DNA from: Streptomyces sp. NRRL F-2580
GTDB lineage: Bacteria; Actinomycetota; Actinomycetes; Streptomycetales; Streptomycetaceae
Assembly: GCF_000720115.1 (NCBI RefSeq)
Contig: NZ_JOIR01000004.1
Coordinates: forward strand, 62,001-126,000
Reading direction: 5' to 3'
Length of the DNA: 64,000 bases
Shown piece by piece: positions 31,068 through 40,654 of the stretch (position 1 is the stretch's first letter; each line of letters opens with the position of its first letter). Both the position numbers and the translations under genes were made by a program. The notes below the pieces were generated by a model. The model did not search any database and was not told where the DNA came from. It worked only from the letters and a program-made list of their open reading frames with translations.

Positions 31068-33242
31068 TCAGCGCCCCAAACGTCCGCGGACCATCCCGAC
31101 CATCGCGTTGAGCTCTTCGATCCGCATCCGCTTGGCGGCGATGAGGAACACGGCCGCCAGCGCGATTCCTCCGGCCACCAGGGCAGCGGCGGAACCGGCG
31201 ACTCCACTGCCCAGCCACTGGGTGACCGCGTAGGCGGCGGCGCCGGCCACCGCGGCGGCGGGGACGCAGGCTCCGGTGAGGCGGGCGTAAGTGCGCATCA
31301 CGTGGGCGCCGTCGAGGTCACCGCCCAGGCGGGTCTTGAGCCGGCGCCAGGCGACGCCCACGCCGACGGTGTAGCCGAGACCGTAGGCGGCGGCCATGCC
31401 GACGACCGCCCAGCGGGCGGGGAGCACGAAGAAGGAGGCCGCGGAGACCGCCGCATTGACGGCGGCGACGATGACCGTGTTGTAGAAGGGCGTCCGGGTG
31501 TCCTCGTAGGCGTAGAAGCCGCGCAGGACGACGTACTGGACGGAGTACGGGATCAGCCCGAGGCCGAAGGCCATCAGGATGTAGCCGATGTTCTGCGCGC
31601 CCGAGCCGGAGCCGGCGTAGAGCAGCGTGGCCATCGGCACGCCGAGCGCGAGGAACGCGAAGGCGCACGGCACGATCGCGACCGCCGAGGTGCGCAGCCC
31701 GTAGGAGATGTCGTCGCGGACCGCGGCGGCGTCCCCGTCGTGGGCCGAGCGGGAGATGCGGGGCAGCACGGCCGTCATGACGGAGACGGTGATGATCGCC
31801 TGCGGCATCTGCCACAGCAGCAGCGCGTAGTTGTAGGCGGTGATGCCGGTACCGGAGTGGCCCTGCTTCTCGGCGACGGATCCGGCCCAGGTGGCGAACT
31901 GGGTGACGACGACGAGGCCGATCTGGTTGGCGAGGACGAAGAAGAACGTCCACTTGGCCAGGCGGGCGGCCTTGCCGAGGCCGTGGCCCTTCCAGTCGAA
32001 GCGCAGGCGCGGCCGGAAGCCCGCGTCGCGCAGGTAGGGCAGCATCGCGAGGGCCTGGACGGTGAGGCCGAGCAGCGTGCCGACACCCAGCAGGCGCACA
32101 CCGTCGGCGGTGACCGTGGTGGCGTTGACCCCGGAGGTGGTGAAGCCGCCGAAGGCCCAGATGAAGGCGCCGAACGTGGCGATGACCACGATGTTGTTGA
32201 GGACCGGGGTCCACATCATGGCGCCGAACCGGCCGCGGGCGTTGAGGATCTGACCGAGCACCACATGGATGCCCATGAAGAACATGGTGGGCAGGCAGTA
32301 GCGGGCGAACGCGACGGCCACTTCCATCTGCTGCGGGTCGGAGGCGATCTTCGGCGACATCATCGTGATGAACACGGGTGCGGCCAGGACGCAGATGGTG
32401 GTGATGGCGGCCAGCAGGACCACGACGAGGGTCAGCAGCCGGTTGGCGTACGCCTCTCCGCCGTCGTTGTCGTTCTTCATGGCCCGGACCAGCTGCGGGA
32501 TGAAGACGGCGTTGAGGGCGCCGCCACCGACCAGCACGTAGATCATCGTGGGCAGGGTGTTGGCGATCTGGTACGTGTCGTTGAACGTGCCCACGCCGAT
32601 CGCGCCGGCGATGACCAGGGTCCGCAGGAAGCCGGTGATGCGCGAGACGATCGTGCCCGCGGCCATGAGCGCGCTGGACTTCAGGAGGCTGGAGGCGCGG
32701 CCGGCGGGCTTGCTCGGTGCCGGCGCTGCGATGGGGGCTTCCTCGGCGGGGGTGCGGGGCGCCGCCTCCTGGTCCCGGTAGAGGTGAGCGAAGGCATCGG
32801 GTTCCGGCTGCTCGTCCGCGGCCTGGGTGACGAGGGAGTCGACGCCGACGAACTGGGTGGTGGTCGCGTGGTCGCCGTACGGCAGGTGGCGGGAGGGGCC
32901 GTCCGGCTCGGGCGGCGGGGTCTGGGCCCAGACGCGCGGGTCGGGGGAGTACGAGGGCGCGGTCGGCGCCGCGTAGAGCGGCCCGGGCTCCTGGTAGGTG
33001 CCGGGCGGCGGCGGGGGGTGCGAGGCGCGGTCGTAGAGGACCTCGGCGACGGGGTCCTGGGCGGACAGGTCCTGGGCCCGGTACGGGTCGTAGTCGTAGG
33101 CATCCTGGACATACGGGTCGCGTTCCGGCGCGGGCGCAGGCGCGGGAACCTGCCCGGGCACCGGGGTGCCCGGGGCAGTGCCCTGGGAGGGCGCAGGCCC
33201 ACCAGTGCCCTGCGCGCGGTCACCGTCGTACGGCGCGTTCAT
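31068..33242 (-). CDS. murJ: Lipid II flippase MurJ (MviN)
   Basis: MurJ moves lipid II across the membrane for peptidoglycan synthesis. The 724-residue protein has a cytoplasmic, disordered N-terminal extension of about 185 residues, then the MOP-fold membrane core of about 14 helices beginning LMAAGTIVSRITGFLRTLVIA, GGGALNAVFIPQLVRAM. The C-terminus ends in a short basic segment, not the kinase domain of mycobacterial MviN. It lies 46 bp after the DUF6049 gene and precedes the pseudokinase gene. Confidence 0.94.
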   Translation of the reverse strand: MNAPYDGDRAQGTGGPAPSQGTAPGTPVPGQVPAPAPAPERDPYVQDAYDYDPYRAQDLSAQDPVAEVLYDRASHPPPPPGTYQEPGPLYAAPTAPSYSPDPRVWAQTPPPEPDGPSRHLPYGDHATTTQFVGVDSLVTQAADEQPEPDAFAHLYRDQEAAPRTPAEEAPIAAPAPSKPAGRASSLLKSSALMAAGTIVSRITGFLRTLVIAGAIGVGTFNDTYQIANTLPTMIYVLVGGGALNAVFIPQLVRAMKNDNDGGEAYANRLLTLVVVLLAAITTICVLAAPVFITMMSPKIASDPQQMEVAVAFARYCLPTMFFMGIHVVLGQILNARGRFGAMMWTPVLNNIVVIATFGAFIWAFGGFTTSGVNATTVTADGVRLLGVGTLLGLTVQALAMLPYLRDAGFRPRLRFDWKGHGLGKAARLAKWTFFFVLANQIGLVVVTQFATWAGSVAEKQGHSGTGITAYNYALLLWQMPQAIITVSVMTAVLPRISRSAHDGDAAAVRDDISYGLRTSAVAIVPCAFAFLALGVPMATLLYAGSGSGAQNIGYILMAFGLGLIPYSVQYVVLRGFYAYEDTRTPFYNTVIVAAVNAAVSAASFFVLPARWAVVGMAAAYGLGYTVGVGVAWRRLKTRLGGDLDGAHVMRTYARLTGACVPAAAVAGAAAYAVTQWLGSGVAGSAAALVAGGIALAAVFLIAAKRMRIEELNAMVGMVRGRLGR

Positions 33243-33288
33243 CGAAACCCCACCTCATCGTCCCCAGGCCGACCGGCCACGGCATCGC

Positions 33289-35553
33289 TCAACGGTCCAC
33301 TGTCTCACCCGTGCCGGACCCCTCGGTGCTTTGCGGTCCGGTGTCCGTGGACTCGTCACTCGGCTGCGTGCTCTCCTCGGCGGCCGCGCGGGCTGCGACG
33401 CGTTTGCGGCTGGCGTACATCTTGATGCCTGCCAGGACCAGGAGGAGCACACCGCCGGCGATGACGAGCATCACGGTGGGGGTGATCTCCGTGGCCTCGA
33501 CGGTGAACCGTCGTTCCTTGCCGTAGGGGACGCCGTCCTTGGTGAAGAGCTGCGCCGTGACCTCGACCGGACCGCTCGCGGTGGCGTTGGCGGTGAACTT
33601 CACGGTCTGGGTGTGGTCGCCCTGGACGGTCACCTGCTGCTCGGCCTGGCCGCTGTCGCCGAACATCAGGCGGGTCGGGTTGGCTGACTTCACCCGCAGG
33701 ACCAGGTCGTGGACGTCCTGGACGAGGCTGTTCTGGACGCTGACCGGGATGGTGGCGCTGTGTCCGGACAGGGTGGCGTCGGACTTGGGGATGACCTTGA
33801 CCTTCTCGGTGAGACCGATCAGGTAGTCCTGCGCCTGGTCCCGGTAGAGGCGGGCCTCCTCGGGACGCCCGCGCCAGGACGTGGACATCTCCCGGTTGGT
33901 GGTGTTGCCGAAGGGGATCTCCACGCGGTCGGGCGCGGCCAGGATCACCTTGAAGTGGTCGAGGCTGTTCTGCGTGGTGCGGATCTTCTCGAAGGCCGAC
34001 ACCGGCAGCTCCTGCTTGCGCAGGGCCTCGGGGTACTGTCCGGCGCCCGGCACCTGGGTGGCGGCGCCGGGATCGGGCTTGGCGGCGGCCGCGGCCTCGA
34101 GGTCCCCGGGCTGCGTCCACCGGCCCGCCTGGAGCCCGCGTACGGCCGCGGCCATCGTCTGCACCTGGCTGACGGTGGGCATCCGCTGCGGGGCGACGAC
34201 GAAGCTGCGCTGCTCGTCGGTCTTCTGCAGGTTGAGGGCGAGGCTGTGGGCGAGGAACCGCTGCACGGCCAGGGTGGAGGCCCCGGCGTTCAGCATGTCG
34301 CCCTCGAAGGCGGTGGACAGATCGGCGTCCGCGACGACGGCGGTGGTGCCGGCGCCGATGGGCCGGGCGGCCGAGGGCGTGTAGCCGAGTGCTCCGCTCT
34401 CCACGAGGCTGTCGCTGCGGGTGAGGACGTTGTGGGCGCCGGCCGAGGTGGCGACGTTGACGATCGAGGGGTCGATGGCGCCGTCCACGGGCCAGGAGAA
34501 GTCGGTGGACGCCGTGACGTGCAGGACGGTCTGGACGGCCTGCTTCGCCTTGTCGGTGGCGGGGCGCAGCTGACCCAGGGTGCCCGAGACGTCCTTGCCG
34601 TGGTGGGCGAGGGAGGCGAGGTCGGGATCCGCGAAGGGCAGGGCGACGACCTTCTTGCCCTGGACGGCGGCTTCCAGGGAGCTCAGCCACTGTTCGGCGA
34701 CGGCCTTGTTCTTCCCCTGGACGGGTTTTCCGCCGGGAGTGCGGACCCGGTAGCCCTTGGTCATCGCGTCGACCGTGTAGAGCAGGTCGGGGTCGATGAC
34801 CCAGGTGATCGGCAGGTCCTTGCCGAGGGTGACCATCTGCTCCAGGCGGCCGCCGGCCTTGAGCTCGTCGGCGAGCGAATCGTCGAGGAAGACGGGGGTC
34901 TGCAGCTCGTCGGAGCCGGTCTCCGCGGTCACGCGGGTGGTGGAGATCAGCGGCCACGCGTAGGTGAGCTGGGAGCGCTTGGAGGCGGCTTCCGGCTGCC
35001 AGGGCAGGAAGGTCCGCTTGATCCCAAGGACCTGTTCGGACGGGCGGCTCTCGGTCGCCCCGGACAGGGAGACCCCGAGCTGGTAGACCCCGTCCTTGTC
35101 CAGTTCGAGCTTGTTCACCGGGACGGTCAGGGTGAAGTCCTGGCGGACCTTCGACGGCAGCGAGGCGATCTTCACGGCGTAGGCCGGATCGATCTCGCCC
35201 GGGTCGGCGCCGGCCCGGAACCCGTTGCGTTCCGCCGCCTCGTCGATGGAGGAGCGGTCCGCGAGCGCGGGCCCGACCCGCAGGCCGACGTGCGCGTCGT
35301 TGATCGTCTCGGAGCCGGTGTTCAGCACGGTGCCGGAGATCGTCAGGGTGTCCCCCTTGACCGGCGCGGCAGGGGTCATGGAGGTCAGCTGGACGTCCAC
35401 ACCGGTCGCCTGGACCGCCTGGGCCTTGGGGGCGGGAGAGTAGACCAGGGCGGCCATCACGGGCGTCCCGGCGAGCAGGACGATCGCGCGCCGCAGCCAG
35501 CGGCGCCGGACAGGAGCGGGGGACGCCCCCTGGATGTCTGCCGCCTCGGCCAC
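33289..35553 (-). CDS. DUF6049 family secreted membrane-anchored protein
   Basis: The 754-residue protein has an N-terminal signal/anchor (RRWLRRAIVLLAGTPVMAALVYSP after an Arg-rich start), a first beta-rich domain (VDVQLTSMTPAAPVKGDTLTISGTVLNTGS, an Ig-like module), a central region resembling a polysaccharide deacetylase-like fold without clear catalytic motifs, another Ig-like domain near the end, a membrane helix (VMLVIAGGVLLLVLAGIKMYAS) and an acidic tail. The gene before murJ is conserved in actinobacteria (Rv3909 position). Function in envelope assembly is an inference from position. Confidence 0.85.
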   Translation of the reverse strand: MAEAADIQGASPAPVRRRWLRRAIVLLAGTPVMAALVYSPAPKAQAVQATGVDVQLTSMTPAAPVKGDTLTISGTVLNTGSETINDAHVGLRVGPALADRSSIDEAAERNGFRAGADPGEIDPAYAVKIASLPSKVRQDFTLTVPVNKLELDKDGVYQLGVSLSGATESRPSEQVLGIKRTFLPWQPEAASKRSQLTYAWPLISTTRVTAETGSDELQTPVFLDDSLADELKAGGRLEQMVTLGKDLPITWVIDPDLLYTVDAMTKGYRVRTPGGKPVQGKNKAVAEQWLSSLEAAVQGKKVVALPFADPDLASLAHHGKDVSGTLGQLRPATDKAKQAVQTVLHVTASTDFSWPVDGAIDPSIVNVATSAGAHNVLTRSDSLVESGALGYTPSAARPIGAGTTAVVADADLSTAFEGDMLNAGASTLAVQRFLAHSLALNLQKTDEQRSFVVAPQRMPTVSQVQTMAAAVRGLQAGRWTQPGDLEAAAAAKPDPGAATQVPGAGQYPEALRKQELPVSAFEKIRTTQNSLDHFKVILAAPDRVEIPFGNTTNREMSTSWRGRPEEARLYRDQAQDYLIGLTEKVKVIPKSDATLSGHSATIPVSVQNSLVQDVHDLVLRVKSANPTRLMFGDSGQAEQQVTVQGDHTQTVKFTANATASGPVEVTAQLFTKDGVPYGKERRFTVEATEITPTVMLVIAGGVLLLVLAGIKMYASRKRVAARAAAEESTQPSDESTDTGPQSTEGSGTGETVDR

Positions 35554-35738
35554 GCGCTAGCCCGTTCCTCGAAGTGTCAGTGCTCGTCTTTTGTGCGTCC
35601 ACGCATGGTAACGAGGCCCGCTGTGTGCGAGTGCCGCACCTTGCTCCACATGATCGGCTCAGCCCCGGGGCGGCCGCCGACCGGGGTCGCGCAAAACGGG
35701 GCGGCTCCCGGTGGGCCGGGCACGTACCCTTTTCTGTT

Positions 35739-37205
35739 GTGCCGAACGCCAACGAAGACACCCCCAGTGCCCTGAGTCAGGTGCAGCGCCGCGCGGTCAG
35801 TGAACTGCTGCGGGTCGCCCCTGTCGCCGACGAGCTCGGCCGCCGATTCCAGGAGGCGGGCTTCCGCCTCGCCCTGGTCGGCGGGTCCGTCCGCGATGCG
35901 CTGCTCGGGCGTCTCGGCAACGATCTCGACTTCACCACCGATGCCCGCCCCGAGGACGTGCTGAAGATCGTCCGGCCGTGGGCCGACTCGGTGTGGGACG
36001 TGGGCATCGCCTTCGGCACCGTCGGGGCACAGAAGAGCGCCCGCGTCGGGGACGTCGTGCGGAACTTCCAGATCGAGGTGACGACGTACCGCTCGGAGGC
36101 CTACGACCGCACCTCGCGCAAGCCCGAGGTCTCCTACGGCGACTCGATCGACGAGGACCTGGTCCGGCGCGATTTCACGGTCAACGCCATGGCCCTGGCC
36201 CTGCCCGAGCAGGAGTTCATCGACCCGCACGGGGGCCTGGAGGACCTGGCCGCCGGTGTGCTGCGCACTCCCGGGACCCCGGAGGACTCGTTCTCCGACG
36301 ATCCGCTGCGGATGCTGCGGGCGGCGCGGTTCTCCGCGCAGCTGGACTTCGAGGTCGCCCCGGAGGTCGTGGCGGCCATGAAGGCGATGTCCGACCGCAT
36401 CGAGATCGTCTCGGCGGAGCGGGTCCAGGGCGAGCTGAACAAGCTGATCCTGTCGGCCAACCCGCGCCGCGGTCTGGGACTCCTCGTGGACACGGGGCTG
36501 GCGGACCGGGTCCTGCCCGAGCTGCCCGCGCTGCGGCTGGAGAGTGACGAGCACCACCGGCACAAGGACGTCTACGACCACTCGCTGATCGTGCTGGAGC
36601 AGGCGATCGCCCTCGAGGAGGACGGTCCGGACCTGGTGCTGCGCCTCGCGGCCCTGCTGCACGACATCGGCAAGCCCCGCACCCGCCGCTTCGAGAGCGA
36701 CGGGCGTGTCTCCTTCCACCACCACGAGGTGGTGGGCGCGAAGATGACCAAGAAGCGGCTGACCGCGCTGAAGTACTCCAACGACATGATCAAGGACGTG
36801 TCCCGGCTGGTGGAGCTGCATCTGCGCTTCCATGGCTACGGCGACGGGGAGTGGACCGACTCCGCGGTGCGGCGCTACGTCCGTGACGCCGGTCCGCTGC
36901 TGGAGCGCCTGCACAAGCTGACCCGGTCCGACTGCACCACGCGCAACAAGCGCAAGGCGAACGCCCTCTCCCGGACCTACGACGGGCTTGAGGAGCGCAT
37001 CGCGCAGCTGCAGGAGCAGGAGGAGCTGGACGCGATCCGGCCCGACCTGGACGGCAACGAGATCATGCAGGTCCTGGACGTCGGCCCGGGTCCGGTGATC
37101 GGCAAGGCATACGCCTTCCTGCTGGAGCTGCGGCTGGAGAACGGCCCGATGGGGCGTGACGCCGCGGTCGTCGCGCTGAAGGAGTGGTGGGCCGCGCAGG
37201 CCTGA
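35739..37205 (+). CDS. cca: CCA tRNA nucleotidyltransferase
   Basis: The product adds or repairs the 3' CCA of tRNAs; this is needed here because both tRNA genes lack encoded CCA. Class II polymerase-beta motif GGSVRDALLGRLGNDLDFTTDARP is near residue 50, the RRDFTVNAMAL motif follows, and a C-terminal HD domain is present (LAALLHDIGKPRTRR; HHHEVVGAKM). From GTG 35739 it has 488 residues. No ribosome site precedes it, but TACCCT (35725-35730) ends 8 nt upstream, which fits a leaderless mRNA. It is divergent from the DUF6049-murJ unit. Confidence 0.93.
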   Translation: MPNANEDTPSALSQVQRRAVSELLRVAPVADELGRRFQEAGFRLALVGGSVRDALLGRLGNDLDFTTDARPEDVLKIVRPWADSVWDVGIAFGTVGAQKSARVGDVVRNFQIEVTTYRSEAYDRTSRKPEVSYGDSIDEDLVRRDFTVNAMALALPEQEFIDPHGGLEDLAAGVLRTPGTPEDSFSDDPLRMLRAARFSAQLDFEVAPEVVAAMKAMSDRIEIVSAERVQGELNKLILSANPRRGLGLLVDTGLADRVLPELPALRLESDEHHRHKDVYDHSLIVLEQAIALEEDGPDLVLRLAALLHDIGKPRTRRFESDGRVSFHHHEVVGAKMTKKRLTALKYSNDMIKDVSRLVELHLRFHGYGDGEWTDSAVRRYVRDAGPLLERLHKLTRSDCTTRNKRKANALSRTYDGLEERIAQLQEQEELDAIRPDLDGNEIMQVLDVGPGPVIGKAYAFLLELRLENGPMGRDAAVVALKEWWAAQA

Positions 37206-37217
37206 GCAAGGACCGTC

Positions 37218-37249
37218 GGCGTCGATGTTTCACGTGAAACATCGACGCC
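37218..37249. terminator. Palindrome between convergent cca and MFS genes, centred on parS
   Basis: A perfect 32-bp palindrome, with left arm GGCGTCGATGTTTCAC and right arm GTGAAACATCGACGCC. As RNA it would form a strong hairpin with almost no loop, so termination is plausible but not certain. Confidence 0.6.
37227..37240. other. parS: parS site 6, between cca and the MFS gene
   Basis: Perfect GTTTCACGTGAAAC at the centre of the 37218-37249 palindrome, in the gap between two convergent genes. Confidence 0.93.
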
Positions 37250-37270
37250 GGCCGTCGGTCAGGGGCGTCC

Positions 37271-38539
37271 TCAGACGAGACGTCGCTCCTGCCGGCCCAG
37301 CAGCAGCGCGGTCGCGGCGTAGAGGGCGGACACACAGAGGATCAGGGCCACCGAGCGCCCGTCGACGGGGAGCATGAGGGAGGCCACCGCCGCCGCTCCC
37401 ACGAAGGCGACGTTGAAGAGCACGTCGTAGACGGAGAAGACGCGGCCGCGGAAGTCGTCGTCCACCCGGGACTGGACTTCCGTGTCGGTGGCGATCTTGG
37501 CCCCTTGGGTGGCGAGGCCGAGGACGAAGGCGGCGACCAGCATCGGCCCGGGGGCGAAGAACAGGCCGAGGGCCGGCACCAGGACCGCGGCTCCCGCGGA
37601 GCAGGCCGTGATCCAGCCGAGGGTGCCCAGCCGGCCCGCCAGCCAGGGGGTCACGACGGCGGCCGCGAAGAACCCCGCCCCGGAGGCGCCGACCGCGACG
37701 CCGAGCAGGGCCAGCCCGTCGGCCTCGTTGTCCGACCAGGAGTAGCGGCAGAGCATCAGCAGCATGACGAACAGGGCGCCGTAGCAGAACCGCATCATGG
37801 TCATCGCGGCGAGCGCCCGGGCCGCCTCGCGCCGGCCGGCCAGGTGCCTGAGGCCTTCGGCCATGCCCCGCACGGTGAGGGCGACTCCTTCGGCGACGGA
37901 GGGGTGGAGCCGGCCAGGGGGGTGGTCGGGCCCGAGCAGGCCGATGGCCAGGTGCAGGGAGACGAGGGCCGCACACAGGTAGAGCCCGGCCCCGAGCAGG
38001 ACGACCAGGGCGTTGGAGTCGGAGGCCAGCAGCCGGACGAGGAAGGCCAGGCCGCCGCCCGCGACCGCTGCCAGGGTGCCGGCGGTGGGGGAGAGAGCGT
38101 TCGCGGTGACCAGCTGGTCGGGGCCGACCACGCGGGGCAGCGAGGCCGCGAGCCCGGCCAGCACGAAGCGGTTGACGGCGGTCACGGACAGCGCCGAGGC
38201 GTAGAACAGCCAGTCGGGTACTGCCGCGACGATCAGCATCCCGGTGACGCAGGCGAGGAAGGCGCGCAGCAGGTTGCCGTAGAGGAAGACCTGACGCCGG
38301 CGCCAGCGGTCGAGCAGCACCCCGGCGAAGGGGCCGATCACCGAATAGGGCAGGAGCAGCACCGCCATGGCCGAGGCGATGGCCGTCGGCGAGGTCTGTT
38401 TCTCCGGGGAGAAGACCACGTAGGTGGCGAGGGCGACCTGGTAGACGCCGTCCGCCGCCTGGGAGAGCAGCCGTACGGCGAGCAGGTTGCGGAAGTCCCT
38501 GAGGCGCAGGAGTACGCGCAGATCACGTACGACAGGCAT
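37271..38539 (-). CDS. MFS transporter
   Basis: From ATG 38539 the protein has 422 residues and about 12 membrane helices. The family A loop between helices 2 and 3 reads GVLLDRWRRRQVFLYGN, a typical major facilitator signature (G-x-x-x-D-R-x-x-R-R). Substrate unknown. A GTG at 38554 would add five residues. A 17-bp perfect hairpin sits 20 bp upstream, leaving little room for a promoter. Its 3' end faces cca across parS 6. Confidence 0.85.
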   Translation of the reverse strand: MPVVRDLRVLLRLRDFRNLLAVRLLSQAADGVYQVALATYVVFSPEKQTSPTAIASAMAVLLLPYSVIGPFAGVLLDRWRRRQVFLYGNLLRAFLACVTGMLIVAAVPDWLFYASALSVTAVNRFVLAGLAASLPRVVGPDQLVTANALSPTAGTLAAVAGGGLAFLVRLLASDSNALVVLLGAGLYLCAALVSLHLAIGLLGPDHPPGRLHPSVAEGVALTVRGMAEGLRHLAGRREAARALAAMTMMRFCYGALFVMLLMLCRYSWSDNEADGLALLGVAVGASGAGFFAAAVVTPWLAGRLGTLGWITACSAGAAVLVPALGLFFAPGPMLVAAFVLGLATQGAKIATDTEVQSRVDDDFRGRVFSVYDVLFNVAFVGAAAVASLMLPVDGRSVALILCVSALYAATALLLGRQERRLV

Positions 38540-38558
38540 GAGGGCAAGGGTCACATAC

Positions 38559-38597
38559 GCGGAGGGTCCCCGGGCAATATGCCCGGGGACCCTCCGC
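38559..38597 (-). terminator. Terminator after ino1
   Basis: GCGGAGGGTCCCCGGGC (38559-38575) and GCCCGGGGACCCTCCGC (38581-38597) form a perfect 17-bp stem with loop AATAT, 48 bp after the ino1 stop. Confidence 0.85.
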
Positions 38598-38645
38598 GGA
38601 AGAACAGCCGAAGTCCAGGTGTCCTCGCGGACCCTTGGGGTTCGA

Positions 38646-39728
38646 CTAGCGCTCGACCTCGCCCTTGATGAACTTCTCGACGTTCGCGTAGGCCTCGTCG
38701 TCGAAGTACTGCACCGGCGGGGACTTCATGAAGTAGCTGGACGCCGACAGGATCGGGCCGCCGATACCGCGGTCCTTGGCGATCTTCGCGGCGCGCAGGG
38801 CGTCGATGATGACACCGGCGGAGTTCGGGGAGTCCCACACCTCGAGCTTGTACTCGAGGTTCAGCGGGACGTCACCGAAGGCACGGCCTTCGAGGCGGAC
38901 GTAGGCCCACTTGCGGTCGTCGAGCCACGCGACGTAGTCGGACGGGCCGATGTGGACGTTCTTCTCGCCGAGCTCACGGTCGGGGATCTGCGAGGTGACG
39001 GCCTGCGTCTTGGAGATCTTCTTCGACTCGAGGCGGTCGCGCTCGAGCATGTTCTTGAAGTCCATGTTGCCGCCGACGTTGAGCTGCATGGTGCGCTCAA
39101 GACGGACACCGCGGTCCTCGAACAGCTTCGCCATCACGCGGTGCGTGATGGTGGCGCCGACCTGGGACTTGATGTCGTCGCCGACGATCGGGACACCGGC
39201 CTCGGTGAACTTGTCAGCCCACTCCTTGGTGCCGGCGATGAAGACCGGGAGGGCGTTGACGAAGGCGACCTTGGCGTCGATGGCGCACTGGGCGTAGAAC
39301 TTCGCCGCCGCCTCGGAGCCGACCGGCAGGTAGCAGATCAGGACGTCGACCTCGCGGTCCTTGAGGACCTGGACCACGTCGACCGGAGCCTCGGCGGACT
39401 CCTCGATCGTCTGGCGGTAGTACTTGCCCAGACCGTCCAGGGTGTGGCCGCGCTGAACGGTCACACCGGCGTTCGGGACGTCGCAGATCTTGATGGTGTT
39501 GTTCTCGCTGGCGCCGATGGCGTCCGAAAGGTCGAGGCCGACCTTCTTCGCGTCGACGTCGAACGCGGCGACGAACTCGATGTCACGCACGTGGTAGTCG
39601 CCGAACTGGACGTGCATCAGACCGGGGACCTTGGCCGCCGGGTCGGCGTCCTTGTAGTACTCGACGCCCTGCACCAGCGAGGCGGCGCAGTTGCCTACGC
39701 CGACGATGGCTACGCGAACCGAACCCAT
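38646..39728 (-). CDS. ino1: Inositol-3-phosphate synthase
   Basis: This NAD-dependent enzyme converts glucose 6-phosphate to myo-inositol 3-phosphate, the source of phosphatidylinositol and mycothiol. The NAD motif is [35 protein letters not shown] and [12 protein letters not shown] are core segments, and [16 protein letters not shown] lies near the end. Its 360 residues match the short actinobacterial type. It lies 49 bp downstream of a PadR gene on the same strand, so it is probably co-transcribed and under PadR control. Confidence 0.96.
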   Translation of the reverse strand: MGSVRVAIVGVGNCAASLVQGVEYYKDADPAAKVPGLMHVQFGDYHVRDIEFVAAFDVDAKKVGLDLSDAIGASENNTIKICDVPNAGVTVQRGHTLDGLGKYYRQTIEESAEAPVDVVQVLKDREVDVLICYLPVGSEAAAKFYAQCAIDAKVAFVNALPVFIAGTKEWADKFTEAGVPIVGDDIKSQVGATITHRVMAKLFEDRGVRLERTMQLNVGGNMDFKNMLERDRLESKKISKTQAVTSQIPDRELGEKNVHIGPSDYVAWLDDRKWAYVRLEGRAFGDVPLNLEYKLEVWDSPNSAGVIIDALRAAKIAKDRGIGGPILSASSYFMKSPPVQYFDDEAYANVEKFIKGEVER

Positions 39729-39777
39729 TCCGGTTGCTCCCTGTTTGTTCTCGGACGAGGTCTGCGAGATGCAGGCC

Positions 39778-40380
39778 TCATTTTTCAGTTTCGTCGGACG
39801 GACCGGACCGTCTCCGATCCCGTCCTGCCCGCTCGCTCTCGATGAGCTCGTTCAGCCAGCGCACTTCGCGCTCCACGGACTCCATGCCGTGCCGCTGCAG
39901 CTCGAGCGTGTAGTCGTCGAGGCGCTCCCGCGTACGGACGAGGGAGGCGCGCATCTTCTCCAGACGCTCCTCCAGCCGGCTGCGGCGGCCCTCCAGTACC
40001 CGCATGCGCACGTCTCGTTCGGTCTGGCCGAAGAAGGCGAAGCGGGCGGCGAAGGACTCGTCCTCCCAGGTGTCGGGGCCCGTGTGGGAGAGGAGCTCCT
40101 CGAAGTGCTCCTTACCCGCGGCCGTCAACCGGTAGACGATCTTGGCGCGGCGCCCTGCGAGTGAAGCGGCGAGAGCGTCCTCCGGGGCGTTGCCCGGTTC
40201 TTCGATCAACCAGCCGTTGGCGACGAGCGTCTTGAGGCAGGGGTAGAGCGTCCCGTAGCTGAAGGCTCGGAACACCCCCAGTGAGGTGTTGAGCCGCTTG
40301 CGCAGCTCATAGCCGTGCATGGGGGACTCGCGCAGCAGGCCGAGGACGGCGAACTCGAGGATGCCTGAGCGTCTGCTCAT
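39778..40380 (-). CDS. PadR family transcriptional regulator
   Basis: The 200-residue protein has the PadR winged helix ([52 protein letters not shown]), where HGYEL and GTLYPCL are family marks, and a helical C-terminal part (about 95-180) rich in Arg and Glu that should dimerise. The ATG at 40380 has GAGGAAGG upstream. A PadR-like operator lies 43 bp before the start, so it probably represses itself and ino1. Confidence 0.92.
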   Translation of the reverse strand: MSRRSGILEFAVLGLLRESPMHGYELRKRLNTSLGVFRAFSYGTLYPCLKTLVANGWLIEEPGNAPEDALAASLAGRRAKIVYRLTAAGKEHFEELLSHTGPDTWEDESFAARFAFFGQTERDVRMRVLEGRRSRLEERLEKMRASLVRTRERLDDYTLELQRHGMESVEREVRWLNELIESERAGRDRRRSGPSDETEK

Positions 40381-40422
40381 CCGCCTTCCTCTCCTCCGCC
40401 CCTGAGCCTTTATGCCGAGCTG

Positions 40423-40441
40423 ATGTATCGACTCGATACAT
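40423..40441. promoter_or_regulatory. Putative PadR operator
   Basis: The inverted repeat ATGTATCG-ACT-CGATACAT is perfect (8-bp arms). It carries the ATGTAT/ATACAT half-sites usual for PadR regulators and lies just upstream of the padR start. Confidence 0.75.
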
Positions 40442-40654
40442 CCAGACGATAGAACGGGGCGCCCTGATCGACAAGGGGTGATCTGGTGACCGGTGTCACA
40501 TCACCAATTCGCACCAGTGGAGTTGCCTGATTTGGGGTGAACTTCGGCACTGGTCGGGTTTTGAGCGTGCGTAGTCTGTGGGCCATGACACCGGGGGAAC
40601 CGGAATTCATCTGCCGCTTCCAGGCCACTCGCCTGCCCGAGGAGTAGTCGTTCG

